Notes: generated from the letters alone by a model not told the origin. A stretch of DNA of 64,000 bases from Autumnicola patrickiae (GCF_031846525.1 NZ_JAVRHM010000001.1:530784-594783), one strand, 5' to 3'. Shown: positions 15,306 through 25,604, counted from the stretch's first letter. Numbers and translations are program-made.

Positions 15306-17417
15306 TTATTCGTTTGATGTACCCTTTGCTGCTTTTATCACGCTTTCTGAAATATTAGAAGGTGTTTCAGCATAGTGAGAAAATTCCATAGTTGAAGTTG
15401 CTCTACCTGAAGACAATGTTCTTAGTGTGGTTACATAACCAAACATTTCAGAAAGTGGTACTTCAGCCTTTACAACTTTAGCTCCAGATCTGTCAGACAT
15501 ATTATTGACCTGACCTCTTCTTCTGTTAAGATCACCAACAATATCACCCATATTTTCTTCCGGAGTAACAACTTCCATTTTCATGATTGGTTCAAGAATA
15601 ACAGCTCCTGCTTTTTTAGCAGCTGCCTTGTACCCCATTTTTGCAGCCAATTCAAAAGAAAGTTGATCAGAATCCACTGGGTGGAAAGATCCGTCTTTTA
15701 AAACAACTTTTAAAGTATCCATCTGGAATCCAGCAAGAGGACCATGTTTCATAGCCTCTGCAAATCCTTTTTGCACTGAAGGAACAAATTCTTTAGGAAT
15801 ACGCCCACCTTTAATTTCATCTACGAATTGCAGACCGGGACCCTCAAAGTCTGCGTCTGCAGGACCCATTTCAAAAACAATATCAGCAAACTTACCACGA
15901 CCACCAGATTGTTTCTTATAAACCTCCCTATGATCTGCACTCCTGGTTACTGTCTCCTTGTATTCAACCTGAGGCTGACCTTCGTTCACCTCTACTTTAA
16001 ATTCTCTTTTCAAACGATCCACCAAAATCTCGATATGCAATTCACCCATACCAGAAATGATAGTCTGTCCTGAATTTTCATCGGTTTTCACCTGGAAAGT
16101 TGGATCCTCTTCAGCTAATTTAGCCAAAGCCATACCCATCTTATCCACATCGGCCTTAGTTTTAGGCTCGACAGCAATACCAATTACCGGCGCAGGGAAC
16201 GTCATAGATTCCAAAACAATAGGATGATTTACATCTGTAAGGGTATCTCCTGTTTTAATATCCTTAAATCCTACCGCTGCCCCAATATCTCCAGCTTCAA
16301 TTTTATCTATAGGCTCCTGTTTGTTAGAATGCATCTGGTAAATACGGGAAATACGCTCTTTTTTACCTGAACGCACGTTTAACACGTAAGAACCAGCATC
16401 GAGAGTTCCCGAATACGTTCTAAAGAAAGCCAAACGCCCTACAAAAGGATCGGTAGCAATTTTAAAAGCAAGGGCTGAAAATGGAGAATCCACATTCGGC
16501 TTACGCTTCTCTTCTTCACCTGTTTCAGGGTTAGTACCCTCAATAGCTTCCACATCTACCGGAGAAGGCAAATATCTCATAACAGCATCAAGCATTGCCT
16601 GAACACCCTTATTTTTAAAGGCAGAACCGCACATCATAGGTATAATAGACATATCTATAGTAGCAGCTCTTAAGGCAGCAATGATCTCGTCTTCTGTAAT
16701 AGATTCTTCATCTTCGAAGAACTTTTCCATTAATGCTTCATCATACTCGGCTACAGCTTCCACAAGCTCAGTACGGTATTTTTGAACATCTGCTTTAAGC
16801 TCTTCTGGAATATCGATGATCTCGTAAGTCATTCCCATATCCTCATCGCTCCAGATAACTGCCTTCTTAGAGATAAGATCTACAACCCCTTTGAAGTCAA
16901 TTTCATCTCCAATTGGAACTTGCAATGGAACAGGATTACCTCCCAACATCTCTCTAACCTGCTTACACACATTAAAGAAATCGGCACCCTGACGGTCCAT
17001 TTTATTTACAAATCCTAAACGTGGAACTTTGTACTTATCTGCCTGTCTCCATACAGTTTCAGACTGAGGCTCAACCCCGTCTACTGCACTAAACAAGGCA
17101 ACCATACCATCCAAGACACGTAACGAACGCTCCACCTCTACAGTAAAGTCAACGTGTCCCGGAGTATCGATAATATTTACCGTAAATTCCTGATCTCTGT
17201 ACATCCACTTACAATGAGTTGCAGCCGAAGTAATTGTAATACCTCTTTCCTGCTCTTGCTCCATCCAGTCCATTGTTGCTGCACCATCATGAACCTCACC
17301 AATTTTGTGACTTACTCCAGTATAATAAAGGATACGCTCTGTTGTCGTTGTTTTACCAGCATCAATATGAGCCGCAATTCCAATATTTCTTGTATATTTT
17401 AAATCTCTTTGTGCCAT
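15306..17417 (-). CDS. fusA: Elongation factor G
   Basis: Translocation GTPase. The start is placed at ATG 17415-17417, giving MAQRDLKYTRNIGIAAHIDA; the longer open frame overlaps rpsG and its extra 34 residues are not EF-G-like. The 703 residues show the G1 motif HIDAGKTTTTERI, the G3 motif DTPGHVDFTVEVERSLRVLD, and G4 NKMDR. Domains III-V follow, with typical segments such as SGMGELHIEILVDRLKREF and GYVTTLRTLSSGRATSTMEF. It lies 4 nt downstream of rpsG. No tuf gene follows, as is common in Bacteroidota. Confidence 0.99.
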   Translation of the reverse strand: MAQRDLKYTRNIGIAAHIDAGKTTTTERILYYTGVSHKIGEVHDGAATMDWMEQEQERGITITSAATHCKWMYRDQEFTVNIIDTPGHVDFTVEVERSLRVLDGMVALFSAVDGVEPQSETVWRQADKYKVPRLGFVNKMDRQGADFFNVCKQVREMLGGNPVPLQVPIGDEIDFKGVVDLISKKAVIWSDEDMGMTYEIIDIPEELKADVQKYRTELVEAVAEYDEALMEKFFEDEESITEDEIIAALRAATIDMSIIPMMCGSAFKNKGVQAMLDAVMRYLPSPVDVEAIEGTNPETGEEEKRKPNVDSPFSALAFKIATDPFVGRLAFFRTYSGTLDAGSYVLNVRSGKKERISRIYQMHSNKQEPIDKIEAGDIGAAVGFKDIKTGDTLTDVNHPIVLESMTFPAPVIGIAVEPKTKADVDKMGMALAKLAEEDPTFQVKTDENSGQTIISGMGELHIEILVDRLKREFKVEVNEGQPQVEYKETVTRSADHREVYKKQSGGRGKFADIVFEMGPADADFEGPGLQFVDEIKGGRIPKEFVPSVQKGFAEAMKHGPLAGFQMDTLKVVLKDGSFHPVDSDQLSFELAAKMGYKAAAKKAGAVILEPIMKMEVVTPEENMGDIVGDLNRRRGQVNNMSDRSGAKVVKAEVPLSEMFGYVTTLRTLSSGRATSTMEFSHYAETPSNISESVIKAAKGTSNE

Positions 17418-17421
17418 TTTT

Positions 17422-17898
17422 TTAGAATCTAAAGTGAGAGAATGCCTTATTAGCTTCAGCCATCTTATGAGTATCCACTCTTCTCTTAACTGCAGCACCT
17501 TCTTCTTTAGCAGCAGCAAGGATTTCCGCAGCTAATTTTTGAGCCATAGCCTTTTCATTTCTCTTACGAGCAAAGCTAATTAACCACTTCATAGCAGTTG
17601 AAACCTTTCTGTCTGGCCTAATTTGCATAGGGATTTGGAATGTTGCACCACCAACACGCCTGCTTCGCACCTCTACGTGCGGCATAACGTTAGAAAGAGC
17701 ATCTTTCCAAATTTCCAAACCGGTTTTCTCTTCGTCTTGTTTCTTCTGTTCTACAACATCAATTGCGTCGTAGAAAATTTTAAAGGCAACCGACTTCTTT
17801 CCATCCCACATCATCATGTTCACAAAACGTGTAACAAGCTGATCATTAAACTTAGGATCTGGTAAAAGTGGTCTTTTTTTGGCCTGTCTTTTTCTCAT
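17422..17898 (-). CDS. rpsG: 30S ribosomal protein S7
   Basis: Head-nucleating 16S rRNA-binding protein at the E site. The 158 residues begin MRKRQAKKRPLLPDPKFNDQ and contain the signature VEVRSRRVGGATFQIPMQIR near residue 93. The C-terminal KMAEANKAFSHFRF is as expected. It lies 79 nt after rpsL and 4 nt before fusA. Confidence 0.99.
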   Translation of the reverse strand: MRKRQAKKRPLLPDPKFNDQLVTRFVNMMMWDGKKSVAFKIFYDAIDVVEQKKQDEEKTGLEIWKDALSNVMPHVEVRSRRVGGATFQIPMQIRPDRKVSTAMKWLISFARKRNEKAMAQKLAAEILAAAKEEGAAVKRRVDTHKMAEANKAFSHFRF

Positions 17899-17977
17899 TT
17901 CTTCTTTGTAATAAGTTAATCGTTAATTGTTATCAGTTAAAAAATTCTCTTCTTAACCTTTAACTTCTAACCTTTTG

Positions 17978-18352
17978 TTACTTCTTAGGGCGTTTTGCAC
18001 CGTACTTAGATCTACGCTGTGTTCTTCCTTCGACACCAGCGGTATCCAAAGCACCACGAACGATGTGGTATCTAACTCCCGGCAAATCCTTTACCCTTCC
18101 ACCTCTAACTAATACTATCGAGTGCTCTTGTAAATTGTGACCCTCTCCCGGAATATAAGCATTCACCTCTTTTCCGTTTGTCAACCTTACCCTTGCTACT
18201 TTTCTCATAGCCGAGTTAGGTTTTTTAGGAGTGGTAGTATACACACGTGTACACACCCCTCTCCTTTGAGGACACGAATCCAAAGCAGCCGATTTACTCT
18301 TCTTAGTTATTTTGGCTCTTCCTTTTCGTACTAATTGTGAAATTGTTGGCAT
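17978..18352 (-). CDS. rpsL: 30S ribosomal protein S12
   Basis: Decoding-centre protein. The 124 residues contain VCTRVYTTTPKKPNSAMRKV and the GEGHNLQEHSIVLVRGGRVK DLPGVRYH signature. Both lysines that are commonly changed in streptomycin resistance (in TTPKKPNSA and in GGRVKDLPG) are present, so the site is of the sensitive type. It is the first gene of the minus-strand ribosomal cluster, behind a good promoter. Confidence 0.99.
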   Translation of the reverse strand: MPTISQLVRKGRAKITKKSKSAALDSCPQRRGVCTRVYTTTPKKPNSAMRKVARVRLTNGKEVNAYIPGEGHNLQEHSIVLVRGGRVKDLPGVRYHIVRGALDTAGVEGRTQRRSKYGAKRPKK

Positions 18353-18406
18353 AATTTCTTTTACCTAATTATTAATAAATTTTACCTCCCCATTTTTAAG
18401 GGTTTG

Positions 18407-18437
18407 CAAAGGTAGTAATAAAAACAAATTATTCAAA
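18407..18437 (-). promoter_or_regulatory. Promoter of the rpsL-led ribosomal operon
   Basis: Read on the minus strand: TTTG (18437-18434), a spacer of exactly 19 nt, then TACCTTTG (18414-18407), followed by C. This matches the Bacteroidota housekeeping consensus TTTG-N19..21-TAnnTTTG at every fixed position. It gives a leader of about 50 nt before rpsL. It is the best promoter match in the window. Confidence 0.85.
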
Positions 18438-18783
18438 CGATAATGAATTAATTTTCAGCAGTTTTTAATTTATTGTAGTCACCTCCTACAAAAAGAATAA
18501 GAAGCAAATTAAATTATTGAATTTTTCCATTAATAGCGAAAACGATGTGTTTAATTTAGATAAAATTAAATTTCATTGAAAATCACGTAAAAATATGAGG
18601 CAAAACAGCTCCTTTTTAAAATTTAACATAAAATATTATTAAATCTTACCTCCTCTAAATTAAGGTAGTAGGAGCAGATGATAGGAATTTTGTAGTAAAA
18701 TGACGATAATTTGGAAATAACTACTTGTATAATAGACCATTTATCCTCACTTTTATAATGGCTAATTCAAACAAATTATAAAA
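18438..18783. other. Intergenic region upstream of the SusC operon
   Basis: A 346-nt AT-rich stretch between the divergent rpsL promoter and the SusC start. I see no gene. It must hold the SusC promoter and any operator, but no TAnnTTTG box is convincing; a TATAAT-like string occurs at about 18730. Two complementary stretches, CTCCTAC near 18484 and GTAGGAG near 18668, are 180 nt apart and may be chance. Confidence 0.5.
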
Positions 18784-21700
18784 ATGAAAACAAAGTTAAG
18801 TAGTATTTTAACGCTATTACTGGCGTTTGTTGTGCACATATCCTTTGCACAGGAAAGGACTATTTCTGGTACGGTGACAGACGAAAATGGTCTGCCCCTG
18901 CCAGGAGTAAATGTCCTAATTCAGGGAACATCTACAGGTGTTCAAACGGATTTCGATGGAAACTATTCAATTACGGCAACCCAGGGGGACGTTTTGGTTT
19001 TTTCCTTTATAGGTCTGGAAACAGCAGAATATGCTGTGACAAACGTAGATGAAATTGATGTAGTTCTTGCTGAAGATGCATCACAGCTGGACGAAGTAGT
19101 AGTCACAGCCTTAGGTATTGAAAGAGAAAAGAAATCCTTAGGATATGCCACACAGGAAGTCGATGGTTCTGAAGTCTCTGATGTTCCTACCCAGAACTTC
19201 GTGAATTCTTTATCAGGTAAAGTAGCAGGCCTTAAAGTCAGCTCTTCAGGTACCTTAGGAGGATCATCGAACGTGGTTATAAGAGGTAGTTCCTCATTAA
19301 CGGGAAACAACCAGGCACTTTTCGTTATTGATGGGACTCCAGTTAGTAATGCCAACAATAACTCAGTCGATCAACAAAGAGGAGCTGGAGGATATGATTA
19401 TGGTAATGCGGCTTCCGATATTAACCCTAATGACATTGCGTCTATTAACGTATTAAAGGGTGCCGCGGCAACGGCGTTGTATGGAGCAAGAGCCGCCAAC
19501 GGAGCCATTATTATTGAAACTAAGAGAGGTCGTAAAGGCAAAGGCATCGGAGTTTCTTTAACCTCTACATTGATGGTTTCAAACGTAGATAACAGTACAC
19601 TTCCTACTTATCAGGATCAATATGGTGCTGGTTATGGACCCTATTATGATACTGGTTATTTCAACTTGTATGATGTGGACGGAGATGGCAATCTTGACGA
19701 AGTAACTCCATTTACAGAAGATGCTTCCTACGGTGCCGCGTTTGATGGGCAACCGATCTACCAGTGGAACTCAATTTATCCACAACTGGATACTTACCAA
19801 CAGGCTACTCCTTGGGAAGCAGGAAGAAACACTCCTAACGCTATATGGGAAACAGGCTATACTTCTATAAATTCTGTGGCATTAGATGGAGGAACAGATA
19901 AAAGTTCTTTCCGTGTGAGTGCCACTAACTTTGACCAACAAGGGAATCTTCCGAACAGTGAAATCAAAAGAAATACCTTAATGTTTAGTGGTTCTCATGA
20001 TTTTACAGACAAATTTACCGCACAAACCAATATCACCTATACCAAAACTGACGGTAAAGGCCGTTATGGCACAGGATATAGCTCGCTAAATATCATGCAG
20101 CAGTTCAGACAGTGGTATCAGACAAACGTAGATTTGTATGAGCAGAGAGAAGCTTATTTTGCAACAGGAGAAAATATCACGTGGAACCCAAATAGTCCAG
20201 AGAATTTATCTCCTATATATTCTGATAACCCATACTGGACATTGTATGAAAATTACCAGACAGATACCCGTAACAGGTATTTTGGTAATGTTAATCTTAA
20301 CTATGAGATTAATGATGTATTTAGCGTATTGGGACGATTTACTTTTGACACTTTTGATGAGTTACAGGAAGAAAGAATAAATGTAGGTAGCGCTGGTGTT
20401 TCCGAGTACAGCAGGTATAATAATCGTGCAGCCGAGTATAACTATGATCTTATCCTCAACTTTAACAAAGACATTAATGAAGATCTTAATGTCGATGGAA
20501 ATCTTGGTGCAAATATCAGAAGAAACGAAAGGACATATATTGATGCTGCTACAAACGGAGGACTTAATGCTCCTGGTTTTTACGCATTAACAAATTCTGT
20601 GAGTCCGATAAATCCACCTACAGAATATGAAATGGCACAAATGCTTGATGGTGTATATGCCAGAGCAGGTCTTGGATACTTAGATACTTACTATCTGGAA
20701 GGAACTATTAGGAGAGATCGTTCTTCAACCCTTCCTATGGAAAATAATACCTTCTGGTATCCTTCTATCTCTACCAGTATACTCCTATCTAACGTAATTG
20801 AAGCTGACTGGCTAGATTTTGCAAAATTGAGAGGTAACTATGCCGAGGTAGGTAACGATACTGACCCTTACAATGTCTTTAACACTTATCTTCTAGCAAG
20901 CCAAGCTGCTGGATCAGAATTCTCAGCATTTGGCAATGCAGGGTGGGCTACTAATGCATCTTCACTTAACAATTTAGAATTACGTCCAGAACGTATGAAA
21001 TCTTATGAATTTGGCCTTGAAGTAAACTTCCTGCAAAGATTAATAGCTTTTGATGTTTCTTATTATAACTCCAAAACAGAAGACCAAATAACACCTGTTT
21101 CTGTTTCTGCTGCGACAGGGTTCACGTCTAAGTTGTTAAATGCCGGAACTATAGAGAATAAAGGTATTGAGGCTCAATTAACCCTTAATCCTATACGAAC
21201 TGAAGATTTTCGTTGGACAATGAATTTTAACTGGGCTAAAAATGAAAGTGAAGTTCTTGAGCTAGCAGACGGTATAGATAACTTACAGCTAGATAATGGC
21301 CTCCAGGGAGGTATTACCATAAATGCTGCTCCAGGACAACCTTATGGTGCTATTAGAGGAACAGACTATGTTTATGATGATAATGGTAACAGACTAATTA
21401 ATTCTTCAGGATATTATGAGGTTACACCGAACTCCAATTACATTATTGGAAATATTCAGCCAGACTGGACCGGAGGTGTATCAAACACTTTGCAATACAA
21501 GAATTTAATTCTTAGCTTTCTTGTTGACATACAAAAAGAGGAGACATTTTCTCCCTTGATACTTGGTACGGTAATGCTACAGGACTATATGAAAGTAGTG
21601 TAGGAATTAACGATCTTGGAAATCCTATGAGAAACACTATCTCAAATGGAGGTGGCGTGATTCTGGATGGTGTCCAGGGAGATGTAGAATATAATTCTGA

Positions 21701-22055
21701 TGGGACTTATGATGTAACTAATACTTCACCTAATGGCACGCGAGCAAGAACAGATTATTACGGTAATCCTTTTGGTTATGCCAGAGATGCTAATGCAGGA
21801 CATGTTTACGATGCTTCCTATGTAAAGCTGAGAGAAGCAAATCTCACCTATAACTTTGGAAATAAGTTTATAGACGCTACACCTTTTACCAGAGCATCTA
21901 TTTCATTAATTGGAAGAAATTTATGGATTATCCATAAAAACATTCCATATTCTGATCCAGAGGCTGGTCTTAGTTCAGGAAATGTACAGGGATATCAATC
22001 AGGTGCGTATCCAACTATGAGAGAAATTGGTGCTAGTCTTAAGTTTAACTTTTAA
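18784..22055 (+). pseudogene. SusC/RagA-type TonB-dependent receptor, split by a 1-bp deletion
   Basis: Outer-membrane TonB-dependent transporter partner of a SusD lipoprotein. The frame 18784-21603 (939 residues) carries a signal peptide (about 1-22) and a carboxypeptidase-like domain (about 24-100, GTVTDENGLPLPGVNVLIQG). It also has the plug (VVIRGSSSLTGNNQALFVID, VLKGAAATALYGARAANGAI) and most of the barrel. The remainder (142 residues, 21627-22055) is in another frame. It contains the end of the barrel and the terminal strand (YPTMREIGASLKFNF). Inserting one base in the A/G-rich run at 21533-21541 restores one frame of 1090 residues, the normal SusC length. The break may be a real mutation, a programmed or phase-variable shift, or a sequencing error. 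The next gene, 12 nt on, is its SusD. Confidence 0.85.
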
Positions 22056-22066
22056 CAAAAACAACT

Positions 22067-23497
22067 ATGAAAAAATATATAGTAGCTATCACAGCTCTTG
22101 TTACATTATGGTCCTGCCAGAGTGACGAGGAGTATGAGGATCTTAACAGAGATCCAAAGAATCCGACAGAAGTAGCTTCCGACTTTTTATTCACAGCAGC
22201 TACAGTAAGCTTATCCGATAATATGGCCAGTCCTAATGTAAATGATGGCTTGTACAGATTCCTGGCCCAGTATTGGACAACGACAACATATCTGGATGAA
22301 CCAAACTACGATTTGACATCAAGACAAAACCCCGATAATGTGTGGTCTGAGATTTATAGGGATGTACTTTATGATCTAGAAGATGCGCGTAATATTGTAA
22401 TGGAAAATGAAGAATTGAGTCAAGCTGAAAAAGATGCTCGTCTAGGACAAATAGAGGTAATTGAAATATATGCATGGCACGTATTGGTGGATACCTTTGG
22501 AGACATTCCTTATTCCGAAGCATTACAACCCGATAATTCACTACCTGTTTATGATGATGATTTGACCATTTATGAAGATCTTATAAGTAGATTAGAGTCA
22601 GTAGATGTTTTACTTTCTGCCGGTACTGGTTATACTACAGCTGATGTGATTTATGGTGGAGACATGGAACAATGGCTGAAATTTGCCAATTCATTAAGTC
22701 TAAGGTTAGGAATGAGAATTTCTCAGTCAAATCCTGATCTTTCCAAGGCCACAGTGGAGAACGCTGTCTCAGATGGAGTTTTCACTTCAAATAATGATAA
22801 CGCAACTGTGGAATATTTGGGAACTTTTCCAAATACTAATCCATTATGGGAAGATCTGGTACAAAGTGGACGTTCTGATTTTCTTGCTTCTGCTACAATT
22901 GTAGATTACATGAACGCTTTGAACGACCCGAGACGGATGGCTTACTTTGATGATAATCTTGGTGAAGGTGTTTACACGGGAGGAGTTTATGGAGGAAGCA
23001 ACAACTATTCGGCCTACACGCACATTGGAGATCCTTTTCTTGAGCCTACAAGAGAAGGTATTCTACTTGATTATGCAGAAGTAGAGTTTAACCTCTCACG
23101 CGCAGCTGAACTCAGTTATTCGGTTCCCGGTGATGCAGAAACGCACTATGAGAATGCAATAGAAGCTTCTATTTTATATTGGGGAGGAACTGAAGCTATG
23201 GTCACTGCATATCTTGCACAACCTGCAGTATCTTATGACGGTAGCATTGAACAATTTGCTACTCAATATTGGATTGCTATGTTTGATAACCCTTTTCAGG
23301 GGTGGTCATTATGGAGAAAATATGATAATCCCGATCTTGTCCTTCCACAAGAATTTGGAACTCCGGTACCATTGCGCTTCACTTATCCTGTAGACGAGCA
23401 GAATTTAAATAACACCAACTATATAGATGCTTCAGATGCTATTGGAGGAGATGATCAACAAACTCCACTCTTTTGGGATGTTGAGTCTGAACTTTAA
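22067..23497 (+). CDS. SusD/RagB-family outer-membrane lipoprotein
   Basis: Surface lipoprotein that binds substrate and acts as lid to the SusC channel. The N-terminus is a lipoprotein signal (KKYIVAITALVTLWSC, cysteine at about residue 17), followed by acidic residues. The 476 residues include the typical SusD segment HVLVDTFGDIPYSEALQPDN and TPR-like helices (WLKFANSLSLRLGMRISQ). A family-typical C-terminal Trp/Tyr-rich part follows (GWSLWRKYDNPDLVLPQEFG). It lies 11 nt after the SusC stop and 22 nt before the next gene. The substrate cannot be deduced because no enzyme is encoded nearby. Confidence 0.93.
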   Translation: MKKYIVAITALVTLWSCQSDEEYEDLNRDPKNPTEVASDFLFTAATVSLSDNMASPNVNDGLYRFLAQYWTTTTYLDEPNYDLTSRQNPDNVWSEIYRDVLYDLEDARNIVMENEELSQAEKDARLGQIEVIEIYAWHVLVDTFGDIPYSEALQPDNSLPVYDDDLTIYEDLISRLESVDVLLSAGTGYTTADVIYGGDMEQWLKFANSLSLRLGMRISQSNPDLSKATVENAVSDGVFTSNNDNATVEYLGTFPNTNPLWEDLVQSGRSDFLASATIVDYMNALNDPRRMAYFDDNLGEGVYTGGVYGGSNNYSAYTHIGDPFLEPTREGILLDYAEVEFNLSRAAELSYSVPGDAETHYENAIEASILYWGGTEAMVTAYLAQPAVSYDGSIEQFATQYWIAMFDNPFQGWSLWRKYDNPDLVLPQEFGTPVPLRFTYPVDEQNLNNTNYIDASDAIGGDDQQTPLFWDVESEL

Positions 23498-23519
23498 TTA
23501 AAATATAAAAACGAAAATA

Positions 23520-24680
23520 ATGAGAAACAATATAAAATACTGGGGCCTTTGCTTATTTATTGCTGTAGGCCTAGCTTCATGTGAAAGCGAAGAAGACGAT
23601 CTAAAGGACAGAACTTCAGATCTTGGTGGCTATGCGTTATTAACAGATCGTAGTCTTAGCCGTTTTGATACCAATGAAGAATTGAATATCGATCTAATTA
23701 CTTCTGAAGGTGTTACTGCTGAAACTGTAGAAATTTTACAAGATGGTGAAGTAGTTGGTACTGCAACAGTATCTGGGGAAAGTGCCAGTTTTAATTCTTC
23801 CATTCTCGGAAATTTCACTTTTCCAGATGACGATGGAATAGACGAGGAAGAAGGAACTTATCCAGTAAGAATACGAACTACCTATTCAAATGGAAACGTT
23901 TCTGAAGACCCATTTACTATTTCTGTAGGAAAAGTTTTATCCCTTGGCAATGCAGCTGATGAATATGACAATCCTAACCAAATTACAATGGACAGTCTTT
24001 CATCTGTTAGTCTTGCCTACGAAGTATATTCTTTTTCTGCTCCAATAGATGACGTAAGTCTCATGCTTAAAAAGAATGAAGATGGCACTTATATGCCGAG
24101 TGGTGTAGAACTTTCGACAGACGGCGGATATGTGGAACTATCCGAAACTAACTATGAGGAATTGAACCTAATGGTTAATGACACTCTACATTATAAATTC
24201 ACTGCCACGAGCGGTGAAATGACAGATGTTATCGAATCTACAATAGCGATAACACCCAAGGCTTTTACTACATCCAATTCAGTAACTTTAACTGATGATG
24301 CTCTTACCAATCAACTTAATTTAGCTACAGGTGAGATTTCAGAAGAAGGAAATGAAGAAGGTGAAATCCGTTTCCTGGATCCAACCGGGTTTGAAGTCAT
24401 AAATGATGTTGACATTTCTTTTGTAGAGGTAGAAAGTGAGTTTTTTGAAGAAGCAGATGTGCTAACAGCATGGGAAGCTTTTGAAGCAGGTGATCCTGAA
24501 ACATCTTTTACAGATCTTGAAAGTGGAGATACTTTCGTATATAAAACTACAAGAGAAGTTGAAGATGAAGACGGTAACGTAGAAACCTATAACTATTACG
24601 GTGTTTTGCAAATAAGTAACGTTACTACCGTTGATGGTGAAGTAGTTAGTTATGATGTTGAGTACGCTGAAGGTTACTAG
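23520..24680 (+). CDS. Surface lipoprotein of SusCD operon, unknown family
   Basis: A 386-residue very acidic protein with a lipoprotein signal (GLCLFIAVGLASC, cysteine at about 21). The rest looks like beta-rich, Ig-like modules (residues about 55-135, GVTAETVEILQDGEVVGTAT). I do not recognise a defined family. As third gene of a susCD operon it occupies the place where SusE/SusF-like or other auxiliary ligand-binding lipoproteins are often found, so a surface glycan- or peptide-binding role is an inference from position. A hairpin terminator follows the stop codon. Confidence 0.8.
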   Translation: MRNNIKYWGLCLFIAVGLASCESEEDDLKDRTSDLGGYALLTDRSLSRFDTNEELNIDLITSEGVTAETVEILQDGEVVGTATVSGESASFNSSILGNFTFPDDDGIDEEEGTYPVRIRTTYSNGNVSEDPFTISVGKVLSLGNAADEYDNPNQITMDSLSSVSLAYEVYSFSAPIDDVSLMLKKNEDGTYMPSGVELSTDGGYVELSETNYEELNLMVNDTLHYKFTATSGEMTDVIESTIAITPKAFTTSNSVTLTDDALTNQLNLATGEISEEGNEEGEIRFLDPTGFEVINDVDISFVEVESEFFEEADVLTAWEAFEAGDPETSFTDLESGDTFVYKTTREVEDEDGNVETYNYYGVLQISNVTTVDGEVVSYDVEYAEGY

Positions 24681-24707
24681 ATCTTGAAATGTATTTAAAT
24701 GATTTTT

Positions 24708-24737
24708 AAAACCACCCTTCACCGGGTGGTTTTTTTA
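24708..24737 (+). terminator. Terminator of the SusCD operon
   Basis: Stem ACCACCC (24711-24717) and GGGTGGT (24724-24730) with a 6-nt loop, extended by A-T pairs and followed by a run of seven T residues. It begins about 30 nt after the stop codon of the third gene. A textbook intrinsic terminator. Confidence 0.9.
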
Positions 24738-24769
24738 TTTCTCAATATTCAAAAGGAAAAATTTAGAAC

Positions 24770-24777
24770 TATCTTTG
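24770..24777 (+). promoter_or_regulatory. -7 box immediately before rlmB
   Basis: TATCTTTG matches TAnnTTTG exactly and ends 4 nt before the ATG of rlmB. With the start point expected about 4-7 nt after the box, the mRNA would have almost no leader. The -33 element is poor. Found by eye. Confidence 0.55.
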
Positions 24778-24781
24778 TGGC

Positions 24782-25522
24782 ATGAATGAAAATGATACTA
24801 CTAAAATATTCGGAATAAGAGCAGTTATAGAAGCCATTGAAAGTGGTAAAAGTATAGATAAAATATACCTTCAAAAAGGCCTTTCTGGATACCTGATCAA
24901 GGATCTCGAGAATCAAATTAGAAAAGGAGATTACAATATTTCCTATGTTCCTGTGGAAAAGCTTAACAAATTAAGCAAAGGCAATCATCAGGGAGTCGTA
25001 GCAAGCATATCTCCTGTGGAATTCAAAAGTATGGATGAGGTTGTGCAGTCCGCTTTTAAAAACACCTCTACCCCGCTTTTTTTACTCCTTGACCAATTGA
25101 CTGATGTACGTAATTTCGGAGCAATTATTCGAACAGCGGAATGCTGTGGTGTTAATGCTATAATTATCCCGGAAAAGGGAGGTGCACCCCTTAATGCTGA
25201 TGCTGTAAAAACGTCGGCCGGCGCAGCTTTTAGTGTTCCTATCTGCAAAGTAAATCATATCAAGGACGCAGTATTTTATCTTCAATCCTCTAACGTTCAA
25301 TTGGTGGCTGCAACTGAAAAAACCAATGATACTATTTACGACATTGATCTAAAAAAACCTACTGCCATAGTTATGGGCAATGAGGCTAAAGGGGTAAGTA
25401 GCTCTATATTAAAGTCTGTTGACTACAGAGCCAGATTACCCATGCTGGGAAAAATTGAATCATTAAATGTTTCTGTTGCCTGTGGTGCTATACTGTATGA
25501 AGTGGTAAGGCAGAGACTGTAG
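24782..25522 (+). CDS. rlmB: 23S rRNA (guanosine 2'-O) methyltransferase, SpoU/TrmH family
   Basis: SAM-dependent 2'-O-ribose methyltransferase, most likely acting on a 23S rRNA guanosine. The 246 residues have an N-terminal substrate-binding domain (about 1-75, FGIRAVIEAIESGKSIDKIY). The SPOUT catalytic domain follows with motif 1 LTDVRNFGAIIRTAECCGVN, motif 2 AIVMGNEAKGVSSSILKSVD and motif 3 ARLPMLGKIESLNVSVACGA, which form the knot. The complete two-domain layout favours RlmB over the shorter tRNA enzymes. It stands alone between a terminator upstream and a convergent rhomboid gene. Confidence 0.93.
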   Translation: MNENDTTKIFGIRAVIEAIESGKSIDKIYLQKGLSGYLIKDLENQIRKGDYNISYVPVEKLNKLSKGNHQGVVASISPVEFKSMDEVVQSAFKNTSTPLFLLLDQLTDVRNFGAIIRTAECCGVNAIIIPEKGGAPLNADAVKTSAGAAFSVPICKVNHIKDAVFYLQSSNVQLVAATEKTNDTIYDIDLKKPTAIVMGNEAKGVSSSILKSVDYRARLPMLGKIESLNVSVACGAILYEVVRQRL

Positions 25523-25604
25523 GGTTCAAGAAAGTTCTTAAAATAAGTGAAATGATTAGGACGGGCTATATCGCTTCTGTTCTTAAATAAAAACCCGGAA
25601 ATTT

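Noticed and set aside
17418..17519. 34-codon N-terminal extension of EF-G
   Set aside because: It lies inside rpsG in another frame, and the conserved EF-G start MAQRDLKYTRNIG is downstream.
18484..18674. Distant CTCCTAC/GTAGGAG pair upstream of SusC as a regulatory stem
   Set aside because: Seven bases at 180 nt distance is within chance, and no further pairing extends it.
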